The notes: generated by a model from the letters alone, not told the origin. 64,000 nucleotides of DNA from Chitinophaga hostae (GCF_018224885.1 NZ_JAGTXB010000011.1:62001-126000); one strand, 5' to 3'; counted from the first letter of the stretch, positions 34,281 to 43,478 are shown. Translations and numbers: made by a program.

Positions 34281-37175
34281 ATGAAAATAAACTTGCTGCT
34301 TATCCTCAGCCTTTTCTGTCATGCGTCCTGTGCATGGGGGCAAACTGCCTACGTCACTATTATGGACCGGATCCGGTCGGAGCTGCTCTCACAAGCGAGC
34401 AACACCACTACCTTAGACAATAGCGTAACCGGTACGCTGGCTACCTTGCAAACCAATGGCGCCTGGCCGGATGTGAACTATGCCTATAGCTCCACCTCTT
34501 ATACAGCCGATGTACACATCAACCGGGTAAAGACGTTTGCACAGGCCTATACGAAATCAGCCAGTTCATATTATCACAGCAGTACCCTTTTCACCGCTAT
34601 CGTAAATAGTCTCACTTACTGGAACACCGCCGATCCGCAAAGCTGGAACTGGTACCATAACCAGATCTCCAATCCCCAACGCATCGGTGAAATCCTCATC
34701 CTGCTGGATACAGTGCCGCAAAGCCTGGGTAGCCTGCGTACCGCCCTGCTTACCCAGATGAACCGCGGCAACCCGGGCAGTCAAACCAGCGCCAACAAGC
34801 TGGATGTGGCCACCCATTTTATGTACCGGTCGTGCCTGACCGCCAACGACTCCCTGATGCAATATAGTGTTGACCAGGTATTTTACCCCCTCATGCTCAC
34901 CACTGCGGAAGGGATACAGCACGACTACTCCTATCAGCAGCATGGTCCTCAATTGTATTTCTTTGGTTATGGTTCTGTATTCGTGGAAGGCGAAACCAAA
35001 ATCGCATATTATCTCCGTGGCACCTCCTATGCTTTGTCAGGGACCCGTTTGTCGGTGTTCAGCAACTTTGTACGGAACGGTTTCCTCAAGGCCATCCGTT
35101 CCCGCTATATCGACTATGGCACCAACGGCCGCAGCATCAGCCGCGTAAATCAATTAGCCGTTGGCGTTACCGCCCACCTGGAAAAACTTAAAGTGCTGGA
35201 TACCGCCCATATCGGGGAATACGACGAGAACATCGCGCGACTGAATGGTACCCAGCCGCCAGGGTATTTGCTGCCCTCCCTGCATACTCATTTCTGGCGT
35301 TCAGACTACACCTTACATCATCGTACCCGCTACCTGTTTGGGGTACATATGACCTCCACCCGTACCGCCAAGCAGGAAAACGGCAACGGCGAGAACCTGA
35401 AAGGGTACTACCTGTCGGATGGATCCACACATATTGCCGCCGCCGGCAACGAATACTATAACATTCCTCCTGTATGGGACTGGAGCAGGATACCAGGTAC
35501 CACTGTTCCCTATATCACCACTATCCCCGTACGCAGCCCCTGGGGCGTCAATTTCGGCGCCACTGCCTTTGCGGGCGGCGTATCCGACTCCCTGTATGGC
35601 ATGTCAGCGCTCCAATTCTCTGATTATAATACACAGGCCCGCAAAGCCTGGTTCTTCTTCGACAACGAAATCGTTTGTTTAGGTGCGGGTATCAGTTCCA
35701 CCGCCGCACAGCCCATCAATACCACTGTAAACCAATGTCTCCTCAACGGCGCTGTATCTGCCAACGTGAATGGCGCGGTGAATACCGTTGCCAATGGTAC
35801 CTACAGTTACAACAACACTTTAAAATGGATCACGCACAACGGCATCAGCTATTACTTTCCTGCGGGCGGCCAGCTGCAGCTAAGCATGCAATCGCAATCC
35901 GGTACCTGGCAAAGCATCAACAATGGCGGCAGCAGCACTGTACAGAACATGGATGTGTTTCAGCTTTGGTTTAATCATGGCACTTCACCAACCAACGGCG
36001 CCTATGTGTATTATGTATTACCCGGGCAAAACATGAGTACATATGATACCGCAGCAGTAAGCGTTGAGCAGAATACGGCCAATGCGCAGGTGGTATATCA
36101 CCGCACGTTGAATATATGGCAGATGGTGTTTTACCAGGCAGGTACTTTCCATAAAGATTCGCTGACGGTTACGGTTGATCGTCCGTGTGCGCTGATGCTA
36201 CGCAATGTGGGTACCCCAAATGTGAAAGTTACTGTTGCTGATCCCGCACAGTCATCCTCGCCGGTTAACATATTGCTGGACCTTCCGGGTATTTCGCAAA
36301 CACGTGAGCTAACGGCCAATCTGCCTTCCGGACCCTTTGCCGGTTCGTCCGTTCAATACCTGGTCAACAGCCAAACGCCTGTTTACTCCCCGGCTGCCGT
36401 TATTACTGCAGTGGCAGATGCCTACGTAAGAGGGGGTTCCACCTACGGCAGCGTGAACTATGGCACCGCCTCTCTTGTACTGAAGCAGGATGCAACGGTA
36501 AGCTATACACGGGAAATATTTCTCAGGTTTAATGTAGGCGCACTGCCTGCGGGCACCAGCCAGATAAAACTGCGGATGTATGTGAACTATGCTAACACCA
36601 GTATATCAAGCGTTCCCTGGGTGGCGCAATATGTGAGCAACGACAGCTGGACCGAATCCGGGATCACCTACAACAATATGCCGGCGGCTACCAGTGCGGT
36701 AGATACCATTATGGGGCGTGCAGCGGGCAACTTCGCCGAGTGGGATGTAACCAGCATCGCCCTCTCCCAGCAATCAACGGATGGTGTGCTTACTTTAAAG
36801 CTGGTATCAGCGCTGGCCGGCGCCACCACCGATGCCATCTTTAACTCGCGTGAAAGCAGTGACTCTTCCCGGCGGCCCATGCTGGTTTGCAGTACCGGTA
36901 ACACTGCCCGGATAATGACGTTAGAAAAAACCACAGATACAAAAACGGGGATCAGCATCTTTCCCAATCCGGCAGGTGCATTCATCTATGTAAACGGCGC
37001 CGAACGCTGGCAGAAAGCGGAGCTCCGCGATGCTGCCGGCAAAACAGTGAAAGTGAAACAACCCGATGGGCGGCAACAGTTTGAGATATCAGTCAATGAT
37101 CTGCCACCGGGGATGTATTTGCTGATATTAAGCAGCAAGGGAAAACAACTGGTGAAAAAAGTGGTGAAGATGTAA
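34281..37175 (+). CDS. Polysaccharide lyase family 8 with DNRLRE/CBM96-like domain and T9SS tail
   Basis: 964 residues. PL8 lyases (hyaluronate, chondroitin AC, xanthan lyases) split the bond next to uronic acid by beta-elimination. After the signal peptide (to residue 20, AWGQ) comes the alpha/alpha toroid (about 25-360) with N172, H221 and Y230 in QQHGPQLYFFGYG, and R284 and R288 in NGRSISR; these line up with N175, H225, Y234, R288 and R292 of Flavobacterium chondroitinase AC. A beta-sandwich follows to about 690, then a DNRLRE/CBM96-like domain (about 706-870) and a type IX secretion C-terminal domain (about 890-964, SIFPNPAG to VKKVVKM). It is thus probably exported to the cell surface or medium. 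It likely belongs to the HTCS regulon. Confidence 0.94.
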   Translation: MKINLLLILSLFCHASCAWGQTAYVTIMDRIRSELLSQASNTTTLDNSVTGTLATLQTNGAWPDVNYAYSSTSYTADVHINRVKTFAQAYTKSASSYYHSSTLFTAIVNSLTYWNTADPQSWNWYHNQISNPQRIGEILILLDTVPQSLGSLRTALLTQMNRGNPGSQTSANKLDVATHFMYRSCLTANDSLMQYSVDQVFYPLMLTTAEGIQHDYSYQQHGPQLYFFGYGSVFVEGETKIAYYLRGTSYALSGTRLSVFSNFVRNGFLKAIRSRYIDYGTNGRSISRVNQLAVGVTAHLEKLKVLDTAHIGEYDENIARLNGTQPPGYLLPSLHTHFWRSDYTLHHRTRYLFGVHMTSTRTAKQENGNGENLKGYYLSDGSTHIAAAGNEYYNIPPVWDWSRIPGTTVPYITTIPVRSPWGVNFGATAFAGGVSDSLYGMSALQFSDYNTQARKAWFFFDNEIVCLGAGISSTAAQPINTTVNQCLLNGAVSANVNGAVNTVANGTYSYNNTLKWITHNGISYYFPAGGQLQLSMQSQSGTWQSINNGGSSTVQNMDVFQLWFNHGTSPTNGAYVYYVLPGQNMSTYDTAAVSVEQNTANAQVVYHRTLNIWQMVFYQAGTFHKDSLTVTVDRPCALMLRNVGTPNVKVTVADPAQSSSPVNILLDLPGISQTRELTANLPSGPFAGSSVQYLVNSQTPVYSPAAVITAVADAYVRGGSTYGSVNYGTASLVLKQDATVSYTREIFLRFNVGALPAGTSQIKLRMYVNYANTSISSVPWVAQYVSNDSWTESGITYNNMPAATSAVDTIMGRAAGNFAEWDVTSIALSQQSTDGVLTLKLVSALAGATTDAIFNSRESSDSSRRPMLVCSTGNTARIMTLEKTTDTKTGISIFPNPAGAFIYVNGAERWQKAELRDAAGKTVKVKQPDGRQQFEISVNDLPPGMYLLILSSKGKQLVKKVVKM

Positions 37176-37269
37176 GTCTGGCAGGAAATTTTCCACAGGA
37201 TGGTAACAATCACCGCATTTCTTAACTATAGTTAAAAAATGTAATGCCCTGTTGGAATATTTTTGTGTT

Positions 37270-37944
37270 ATGATGAGTCAAAGAAGAATATCTGCAATTG
37301 CCGGCATCTCACTGCTTACCATGGCAGTGGTTGCCGGATTTGGCTATGGTTTTGCATTTGAGCGTTTATATGTGGCCGGCAACGGCGATGCCACGGTAAG
37401 CCGTCTCAATAATACAAGCTGGCTTTTAACATCGGTGATAGCCTCATTTATTATTATTTTGATTTTAGATGTAATTGTTGCCCTGGCATTATATGCGCTG
37501 TTTAAAAAGGCAAGCCCGTTACTTTCACTGATAAGTGCCGCATCACGATTGATGTACGCCGCAATACTGGGTAAAGCGATTACGTATTTGGTATCAGCCG
37601 GGCATCAGTTGCAGGATACGCCACAGGATAAAGAGATGGTGATGAATAACCTGGACTTATTTCTACATACGTGGTCCCTTGGTCTGATCATTTTCGGTAT
37701 TCATTTATGCATACTGGGTATGGTGCTCAAAAACGCAGGCTTTGTACCCAAAACGCTGGTATTCCTGGTGCTCTTTGCAGGAGCTTGTTATATATCTACG
37801 AATGTCAGTCATCAGCTATGGCCACTGTATGAAGTTTATCGCAATAAGGTTGATATGATACTGGCTTTGCCCATGGCCCTTGGTGAGATGGCATTAGCGG
37901 TCTGGCTTATTTATATCTGCCGAAAAAAATACCTGTGCGCCTGA
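37270..37944 (+). CDS. DUF4386 membrane protein
   Basis: 224 residues from the ATG at 37270; a TTG start 6 codons earlier is also open but would precede the probable -7 box. Six hydrophobic segments (about residues 8-28, 45-72, 80-105, 132-155, 158-178 and 190-215) give a polytopic inner-membrane protein. The pattern RRISAIAGISLLTMAVVAG, SLISAASRLMYAAI and LGIHLCILG-like motif fits DUF4386, a family of unknown function. It ends 3 bases from the convergent Crp/Fnr gene. Confidence 0.75.
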   Translation: MMSQRRISAIAGISLLTMAVVAGFGYGFAFERLYVAGNGDATVSRLNNTSWLLTSVIASFIIILILDVIVALALYALFKKASPLLSLISAASRLMYAAILGKAITYLVSAGHQLQDTPQDKEMVMNNLDLFLHTWSLGLIIFGIHLCILGMVLKNAGFVPKTLVFLVLFAGACYISTNVSHQLWPLYEVYRNKVDMILALPMALGEMALAVWLIYICRKKYLCA

Positions 37945-37947
37945 TGA

Positions 37948-38523
37948 TTATTTTTTGATGATCCGTTTTCTGATCCTGCTTAAAGACGCCGGCGTTATTC
38001 CAAGATAGCTGGCGAGGTGGGATAGTGAAACCCTTTGCATGAGCTCCGGTCTTTTTGTCAACAAATTCAGATAACGTTCTTCCGGAGAGGAGGTCATAAA
38101 TTCAGCAAATGAATCCTGTGTCTGTCCAAAATATTCTTCCATCATTTTCCGTGTGAGCTGTTCCAGTTTGGGAAACCTGGCGAACATTCCTGCGTTTATT
38201 TCGGGGTTTCCAACCAGTAAAACAGTATCCTCCAGGCTGATCAAAAAGCTCTGTGATGGTTTCTTTTGTACAGCGCTGGTATAAAAATTAATTGCCTGTT
38301 CCTCTGTGTAAAAGGCAATTGTTTTTTCGGCGCCGTCTGAAATAACATATTGCCGCAAACAGCCCTTCAGTACAAAATAGCAATCGCAGCAAACTTGCCC
38401 CTGCTTAACTATTACTGTATTTTTCTTTGCTGTTTTAACGGTCAACAGGTTTCCCAGTTCATCTATTTCATTACCAGTAAATACATCCAGTTTTGATAAA
38501 AATGCCAACAGTTCATTTTCCAT
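37948..38523 (-). CDS. Crp/Fnr family transcriptional regulator
   Basis: 191 residues. The N-terminal cyclic-nucleotide-binding-like domain (about 1-115) is clear (VIVKQGQVCCDCYFVLKGCLRQY), and the C-terminal winged helix is LASYLGITPASLSRIRKRI. The C-C pair (residues 43-44, CCDC) is present but does not form an Fnr iron-sulphur ligand set. Bacteroidota encode many such small Crp-like proteins; ligand and targets are unknown. It is divergent from the AraC gene at 38633 and may regulate it. Confidence 0.88.
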   Translation of the reverse strand: MENELLAFLSKLDVFTGNEIDELGNLLTVKTAKKNTVIVKQGQVCCDCYFVLKGCLRQYVISDGAEKTIAFYTEEQAINFYTSAVQKKPSQSFLISLEDTVLLVGNPEINAGMFARFPKLEQLTRKMMEEYFGQTQDSFAEFMTSSPEERYLNLLTKRPELMQRVSLSHLASYLGITPASLSRIRKRIIKK

Positions 38524-38598
38524 TTTTTTCCGATTGATGTAAAAGTAGCATTTGATCTTTGTTATCAGGCGAAATCTCGTTTATTTTATTTATCCGAT

Positions 38599-38606
38599 TA
38601 CCTTTG
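38599..38606 (+). promoter_or_regulatory. -7 element of the AraC gene
   Basis: TACCTTTG is an exact TAnnTTTG. It lies 27 bases before the ATG at 38633. It therefore excludes the far upstream start of the open frame at 38552. Confidence 0.5.
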
Positions 38607-38632
38607 TGCTGCTGTTAAAACCGGGTAGCATT

Positions 38633-39499
38633 ATGAAGAAGTCAATGGCATCCGCTCATTTCCATTCCGCCGGTTCACAACTGTTGGTGGAACCCATTTC
38701 CATCATGCGATATAACTCAGATGTAGTGAGCATCAACGCCAGGATCAAATTGCAGCAAAACTTATTCAGCTTTTTACTCGAAGGGCAGAAAAGTGTTCAA
38801 TACGCCGGCACCCGGGTAACCATCAACCCTGACCAGTTTTTATTGTTGTCGTCCGGTAACTGCCTGATGAGCGAGAAGATGGCAGCAACTGATGGCCGTT
38901 ATAGGAGTATACTGCTTTTTTGCGAAGATAAAGTACTGGCAGATTTCTTCATTCGTCATCCGGTCTCCCCCCGAACATCCCATCAGCAAAACAATGAAGT
39001 GCCGTTCCTGGTATTTGAAAAAGACGGATTCCTTGTAAACTTTATTGAGTCGCTCGGTTTTATGCTGGCCGCCGGGCAGCCGCTATCTTCCGAAATGCGA
39101 AAAGTAAAACTGGAGGAATTGCTGCTATATATAAGTGAGCGCTATCCTGAGCAACTCCGGCAGCTCCGCAATTTCGGCTACCATGCCGACGATGATTTAC
39201 TGATCCGTCATGCAGTGACAGATAACATTTCCAATGCGGTAACAGTAGACGAACTGGCCTTTCTGTGTAATATGAGTCTATCCACTTTCAAACGTCGCTT
39301 CGCCAAAATTTACGGCACTTCTCCCAATAAATGGCTGCTTGAAAAACGGATGCAGAAAGCGGCTCAGCTACTTAAACAGGGGGAATGCAAACCAAGCGAA
39401 ATTTATTTCGAACTGGGCTATGAGAACCTATCCAGCTTCATTCAGTCGTTTAAACAAATTCATGGAATAACGCCGAAGCAATACCAACTTTCAAATTGA
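38633..39499 (+). CDS. AraC family transcriptional regulator
   Basis: 288 residues with start at 38633 (or the ATG 12 bases later). The first 27 codons of the longer open frame are excluded by the -7 box at 38599. N-terminal sensor part to about residue 175; the DNA-binding domain (about 185-287) shows VDELAFLCNMSLSTFKRRFAKI, PSEIYFELGYENLSSFIQSF and HGITPKQYQ. Divergent from the Crp/Fnr gene and 82 bases before the YbhB gene, which has its own promoter. Confidence 0.87.
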   Translation: MKKSMASAHFHSAGSQLLVEPISIMRYNSDVVSINARIKLQQNLFSFLLEGQKSVQYAGTRVTINPDQFLLLSSGNCLMSEKMAATDGRYRSILLFCEDKVLADFFIRHPVSPRTSHQQNNEVPFLVFEKDGFLVNFIESLGFMLAAGQPLSSEMRKVKLEELLLYISERYPEQLRQLRNFGYHADDDLLIRHAVTDNISNAVTVDELAFLCNMSLSTFKRRFAKIYGTSPNKWLLEKRMQKAAQLLKQGECKPSEIYFELGYENLSSFIQSFKQIHGITPKQYQLSN

Positions 39500-39535
39500 A
39501 CGTTTAACAACACTTTTTGAACGCCGCCCTATCTG

Positions 39536-39563
39536 TTGCCGGCCCTTTCCGCGGCTACCTTTG
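39536..39563 (+). promoter_or_regulatory. Promoter of the YbhB-like gene
   Basis: TTG (39536-39538) and TACCTTTG (39556-39563), 17 bases apart: the best consensus promoter seen in this window. It places transcription near 39570 and supports translation from 39582. Confidence 0.6.
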
Positions 39564-39581
39564 ATAAAAATTCAAATGATT

Positions 39582-40112
39582 ATGGCAACATTAACAGGAG
39601 CTGCATTATCCGGCAGCAATGCCCTTTCGGCAACTTTTACATTGAAGAGCAACGAGCTTGGAGGACAATTTACCGACAACCAGTATATTAACGGTATGGG
39701 ATTTTCCGGCAAAAATCAGTCACCCCAACTGTATTGGGAAAATGCGCCGGAGAATACCAGCAGTTTTGCGGTAACGGTGTATGACCTGGACGCCCCAACC
39801 GGCAGTGGTTTCTGGCATTGGGTGGTTTTCAATATTCCGGCTACTGCACAGGAACTTAAAGCCGGTGCAGGAGATCCCTCACTGCATTTAATGCCGGAAG
39901 ACGCGGTGCAAAGCAATACCGACCTTGGCACTCCGGGTTACGTAGGAGCTGCCCCGCCCGACGGCCCGGCACATCGTTATGTTATTACCGTGTATGCATT
40001 AAGTAAAAAACTGGAACTGGATAAAAATGTGACCCCGGCATTTGTTGGCTTCAATATACAGCCCATTACCCTGGCAAAGGCTTCTCTGCTGGTATACGGG
40101 CAAAAACATTAG
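39582..40112 (+). CDS. YbhB/YbcL family (PEBP) protein
   Basis: 176 residues from the ATG at 39582 (an ATG 6 bases earlier is possible). A phosphatidylethanolamine-binding protein fold: LKSNELGGQF, NQSPQLYWENAPENTSSFAV, YDLDAPTGSGFWHWVVFNIP and the conserved GYVGAAPPDGPAHRYVITVYAL, including the DxDxP and GPPxx(S/A)HRY pocket residues. Bacterial members are of unclear function, possibly small-molecule or phospholipid binding. No signal peptide. Followed by a strong terminator. Confidence 0.92.
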   Translation: MATLTGAALSGSNALSATFTLKSNELGGQFTDNQYINGMGFSGKNQSPQLYWENAPENTSSFAVTVYDLDAPTGSGFWHWVVFNIPATAQELKAGAGDPSLHLMPEDAVQSNTDLGTPGYVGAAPPDGPAHRYVITVYALSKKLELDKNVTPAFVGFNIQPITLAKASLLVYGQKH

Positions 40113-40143
40113 CAGTCCCTCATCGTTTGTACTGGTACCAAAA

Positions 40144-40189
40144 AGCAAAAGGATTTATGGTCATCATAAATCCTTTTGCTGATTTTTTT
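40144..40189 (+). terminator. Rho-independent terminator, bidirectional
   Basis: AGCAAAAGGATTTATG (40144-40159) pairs perfectly with CATAAATCCTTTTGCT (40165-40180), loop GTCAT, then seven T at 40183-40189. It ends the YbhB-like transcript; the A-run on the other side makes it work for the convergent VOC gene too. Confidence 0.9.
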
Positions 40190-40206
40190 AGTGAGATAGG
40201 TTGCCG

Positions 40207-40686
40207 TCAGTCGACCGGCTCCCATAATTCAATTTTGTTTCCTTCTACATCAAGAATATGTACAAACTTTCCATAGTCGTAGGCTTCTATTTTATCCAAT
40301 ACGGTCACTCCTTCTTTTTTTAATTCTTCAACGAGCGCCTCGAGGTTTTCAACGCGGTAGTTAATCATAAAGTCCCTCGATGAAGGCTCAAAATATTTAG
40401 TCTTTTCGGGAAAAGGGCTCCATATCGTAGACCCTTTCTTTGTGGAGTCCTCATCTTCCCGCCATTCAAACTTTGCTCCATATTGATCGGTATCAAAACC
40501 GAGATGGGTTTTATACCATTGTTTGATTTTCTCCGGGTCGTTACATTTAAAGAAAACGCCCCCGATTCCTGTTACTCGTTTCATTTTGATTTGTTTTTTG
40601 GTTGTCTTAGTCAAAACTGTATTGAATGCGAAACCAAAACCGAATGATGTCGCAAGCGCCAAAATTATTAGTGTTCTTTTTATCAT
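40207..40686 (-). CDS. VOC family protein (glyoxalase-like) with possible signal peptide
   Basis: 159 residues. The core (from about residue 35, MKRVTGIGG) is a vicinal-oxygen-chelate fold: VFFKCNDPEKIKQWYKTHLGF, the REDEDSTKKGSTIWS strand and FVHILDVEGNKIELWEP, in which the His, Glu and the final Glu could bind metal. The first 34 residues contain LIILALATSFGFGF, which looks like a signal peptide; that would be unusual for this family. An alternative start at 40584 (codon 35) gives a plain cytoplasmic protein and has an A-rich leader in front. The substrate is unknown. Confidence 0.85.
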   Translation of the reverse strand: MIKRTLIILALATSFGFGFAFNTVLTKTTKKQIKMKRVTGIGGVFFKCNDPEKIKQWYKTHLGFDTDQYGAKFEWREDEDSTKKGSTIWSPFPEKTKYFEPSSRDFMINYRVENLEALVEELKKEGVTVLDKIEAYDYGKFVHILDVEGNKIELWEPVD

Positions 40687-40811
40687 TTGTTGCTATTAAA
40701 CAATAATAAAATAAAACTTTCTTTCAGAGCATCCCGTTCCAACAGGTACTATCCTCTTTGCTACATTTTTTAGACGGCAGTAATAATGAAATTGATTACA
40801 ATATAAGGCAG

Positions 40812-40827
40812 TTATCTGACCAGATAA
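40812..40827. promoter_or_regulatory. Palindrome, candidate operator
   Basis: TTATCTGACCAGATAA: arms TTATCTG/CAGATAA, 7 bp each, two bases between. It lies 140 bases upstream of the unknown 824-residue protein, in the region it shares with the divergent VOC gene. The CTGACCAG core resembles sites of GntR-type repressors, but no such gene is in the window. Confidence 0.35.
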
Positions 40828-40966
40828 ATTTTTTTAGAGACAGGCCGGCTGTTATGGGCAAAAAAAGCGGCAGTAAAAGCAAAAAATACGGTAGTATAAC
40901 AGGATTAAAAGCTGCAACTTACACGTTTGTGCAAATACGCACCCTTCACTTAAGTAAAATATCGAA

Positions 40967-43441
40967 ATGAAACCAAGATGTTTCTTCCAAAATCTACTAC
41001 TCTTCCTGGCAGTCAGCGTAGGAGTAGCAGTGCTGCCGGCCAGCGGGCAGGTAGCCTTCAAAACCAGGCAATGGAGCCTTCAACTGGATAATTCCGGAAA
41101 GCTGACCAGTATGAAAAGCCTCGCATTGCAAAAGGAATTCCTGTTTGCCGGCAAGGCGACTTCCCTGATGAGCATCAAAAAGGACGGGAATATACTTCCC
41201 TCCCAGGCCTGTGAATGGAATCCTAAAAAGTCAGAGCTGGCGTTATCTTACCCGGCCGGCGTTGAAGCAAAGATAAAAGTGCAGCGCAACGATAGCTATA
41301 TCAGTTTTGAACTGGTGAGTCTTACGCCATCTCAAAATATTGACCTGGTGTTATGGGGCCCATATCCTACCACGATTGCAGATACGGTGGGCGAAACCGT
41401 GGGTGTTGTGCGCAACAGGGAATTTGCTATCGGTATCCAGGCGTTGAATATAAAAACGCTGGGAGGATATCCAAATTCAGAAGCCGACAATGAGCCATCG
41501 TATGATGTATTTGATGGCGGTAATAAAGTGGATGTAAAAGAAGATGACCTGAAGAAACAGTTGTTCAGGGGCGATGTAGCACGCCCTACAGATTTCGGGG
41601 CTGTGTTGCAGGCATATTGCCGTAACCGCGACAAAGACCGCGTGGTAGAGAACTGGGGGTATTCCGCTTACCTGGCTCCCGCCTTTAAAGATGGGGGCGT
41701 TATTGGCAGCAAGATTGCTCTTTTCGGCGTAACGAATGGGGATATATTACCCACCATTTCCCAGATTGAAGTAAAAGAAGGATTGCCCCATCCTTTGCTG
41801 GACGGCGAATGGGGTAAACAGGCATTACATGCATCTGAATCATACCTGATCATGGATTTTGGTGTTGACAACCTCCAGGAGGCCATAGCGGTTACCAAAC
41901 AGGCCGGCCTTCGTTATCTGTATCATGGCGACCCTTTTGATACCTGGGGTCACTTCAAGCTGCATGCGAAGGAGTTTCCGCAAAACTGGGCAAGCATGAA
42001 AGCCTGCGTGGAAGCAGCGAAGGCTAAGGGCGTGCGATTAGGTGTACATACCTTATCCAACTTTATCACCACCAATGACCCATATGTAACACCGGTACCT
42101 GATACCCGGTTGGGAAAAGCAGGCTATTCAAAGCTCAGTGCAGCGATTGATGCCAATGCAAAAGAAGTCGGAATTGAAGATCCTCTTTTCTTCAATCAAT
42201 TTCAAAATAATACATTAAAGGCAATCACCATCGGTAATGAAATTATCCGTTACGGAAGCGTTTCTGCTGCGGCCCCGTGGAAATTGCTGGACTGTCAGCG
42301 CGGCGCCTTTGGTACCACCGCCGCATCGCATCAGCAAAATGATACGGTAAACAAACTGGCTGATCACGCCTATAAGGTGTTTCTTACCGATTACGCGCTG
42401 CAGGAGGAAATGTCGACCACCATCGCTAACCTTTTCAATGAAACAGGCCTGATGCAGATTTCTTTCGATGGACTCGAAGGTTGTTTGTCTTCCGGTATGG
42501 GCCAATATGCCAAACAGCTATTTACTAAAAACTGGTACGATCATTTGAAGCCCGAATTAAGAGGGAAAGTGATCAATGATGCCAGCACTCCCGGTCATTA
42601 CTTCTGGCATATCTATACCCGCATGAACTGGGGAGAACCCTGGTATGCAGGCTTCAGGGAAAGCCAGTTGCAATTACGCCTCAAGAACCAGCAGTTTTTC
42701 CGCCGCAACCTGATGCCGTCTATGTTAGGTTGGTTCAGCCTGCGCCCGGAAACCACGCCGGAAGATATAGAATGGATGCTCGCCATGGGCGCCGGGTATA
42801 ACGCCGGTTTCGGACTGGCTACCAGCCTGGAAACATTGAAGAAACACGGTATGAAAGATGAGGTACTCGGATTGATCAAAACCTGGGAACAGGCACGTAT
42901 GAAGAATATCTTTAACGAAGCCCGGAAAGAGCAGATGCGGAGTTTGAAACATGAATTTCACCTGGAGATGACCGGCAATAATGAATACAGGCTAACACCG
43001 GTGTACAATGCCTACTTCAAGCATACCCAACAAATGAAACAACCCGGGGAACCTGTTTTTTCAACATTCCAGTTTAATAATCCGGCCGCTTCCCAACCCA
43101 TCGCATTTATTATTTCACTTGCTGGTGGCAAGGATAAAGATTATGATCCTGATGTTACTTTCGACCAGGTATCGATCACCATCAATCACCAGGATGCTTT
43201 GGTGTTGCCGGTAAGCCTGAAGAGAAACCAATTCCTGAAATGCGACGGCAAAACAATACGACTGTACAATAAGCAATGGCAGTTAGTACAAACAGTGGAA
43301 CTGAGTAAGCCGCTGCCGGTTTTGTCGGCCGATAAAAATGAAATTGTTTTCGATGGGAAATACTCAGGCGAAAATGGTGCTGATGTGAAACTGGAAATCC
43401 GTGCGAGCGGACAGCCTGAATTAATCCGGGCGAACCACTAA
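40967..43441 (+). CDS. Large secreted protein, possible unclassified TIM-barrel glycosidase
   Basis: 824 residues with a signal peptide ending PASGQ (residue 28). I do not recognise the family. The N-terminal part (about 30-280) is a beta-sandwich of the kind preceding many glycosidase barrels (WSLQLDNSGKLTSMK, IDLVLWGPYPTTI). The middle (about 300-640) reads like a (beta/alpha)8 barrel: DFGVDNLQEAI, LRYLYHGDPFDTWGHF and GVRLGVHTLSNF. It is interrupted by a beta-rich insert with RGAFGTTAASH. GLMQISFDGLEGC is a probable catalytic strand with Asp or Glu. The C-terminal part is again beta-rich. No SusCD or other CAZyme adjoins it. It could be a glycosidase of an unassigned family; that is an inference from the fold pattern. 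Confidence 0.55.
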   Translation: MKPRCFFQNLLLFLAVSVGVAVLPASGQVAFKTRQWSLQLDNSGKLTSMKSLALQKEFLFAGKATSLMSIKKDGNILPSQACEWNPKKSELALSYPAGVEAKIKVQRNDSYISFELVSLTPSQNIDLVLWGPYPTTIADTVGETVGVVRNREFAIGIQALNIKTLGGYPNSEADNEPSYDVFDGGNKVDVKEDDLKKQLFRGDVARPTDFGAVLQAYCRNRDKDRVVENWGYSAYLAPAFKDGGVIGSKIALFGVTNGDILPTISQIEVKEGLPHPLLDGEWGKQALHASESYLIMDFGVDNLQEAIAVTKQAGLRYLYHGDPFDTWGHFKLHAKEFPQNWASMKACVEAAKAKGVRLGVHTLSNFITTNDPYVTPVPDTRLGKAGYSKLSAAIDANAKEVGIEDPLFFNQFQNNTLKAITIGNEIIRYGSVSAAAPWKLLDCQRGAFGTTAASHQQNDTVNKLADHAYKVFLTDYALQEEMSTTIANLFNETGLMQISFDGLEGCLSSGMGQYAKQLFTKNWYDHLKPELRGKVINDASTPGHYFWHIYTRMNWGEPWYAGFRESQLQLRLKNQQFFRRNLMPSMLGWFSLRPETTPEDIEWMLAMGAGYNAGFGLATSLETLKKHGMKDEVLGLIKTWEQARMKNIFNEARKEQMRSLKHEFHLEMTGNNEYRLTPVYNAYFKHTQQMKQPGEPVFSTFQFNNPAASQPIAFIISLAGGKDKDYDPDVTFDQVSITINHQDALVLPVSLKRNQFLKCDGKTIRLYNKQWQLVQTVELSKPLPVLSADKNEIVFDGKYSGENGADVKLEIRASGQPELIRANH

Positions 43442-43478
43442 ACGGCTGCCTGCAACTGAACAGGTATCACTATGCCTT

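Noticed and set aside
40758-40970. 70-codon frame upstream of the 824-residue protein
   Set aside because: It contains the operator-like palindrome, has low-complexity lysine/serine composition and resembles no protein.
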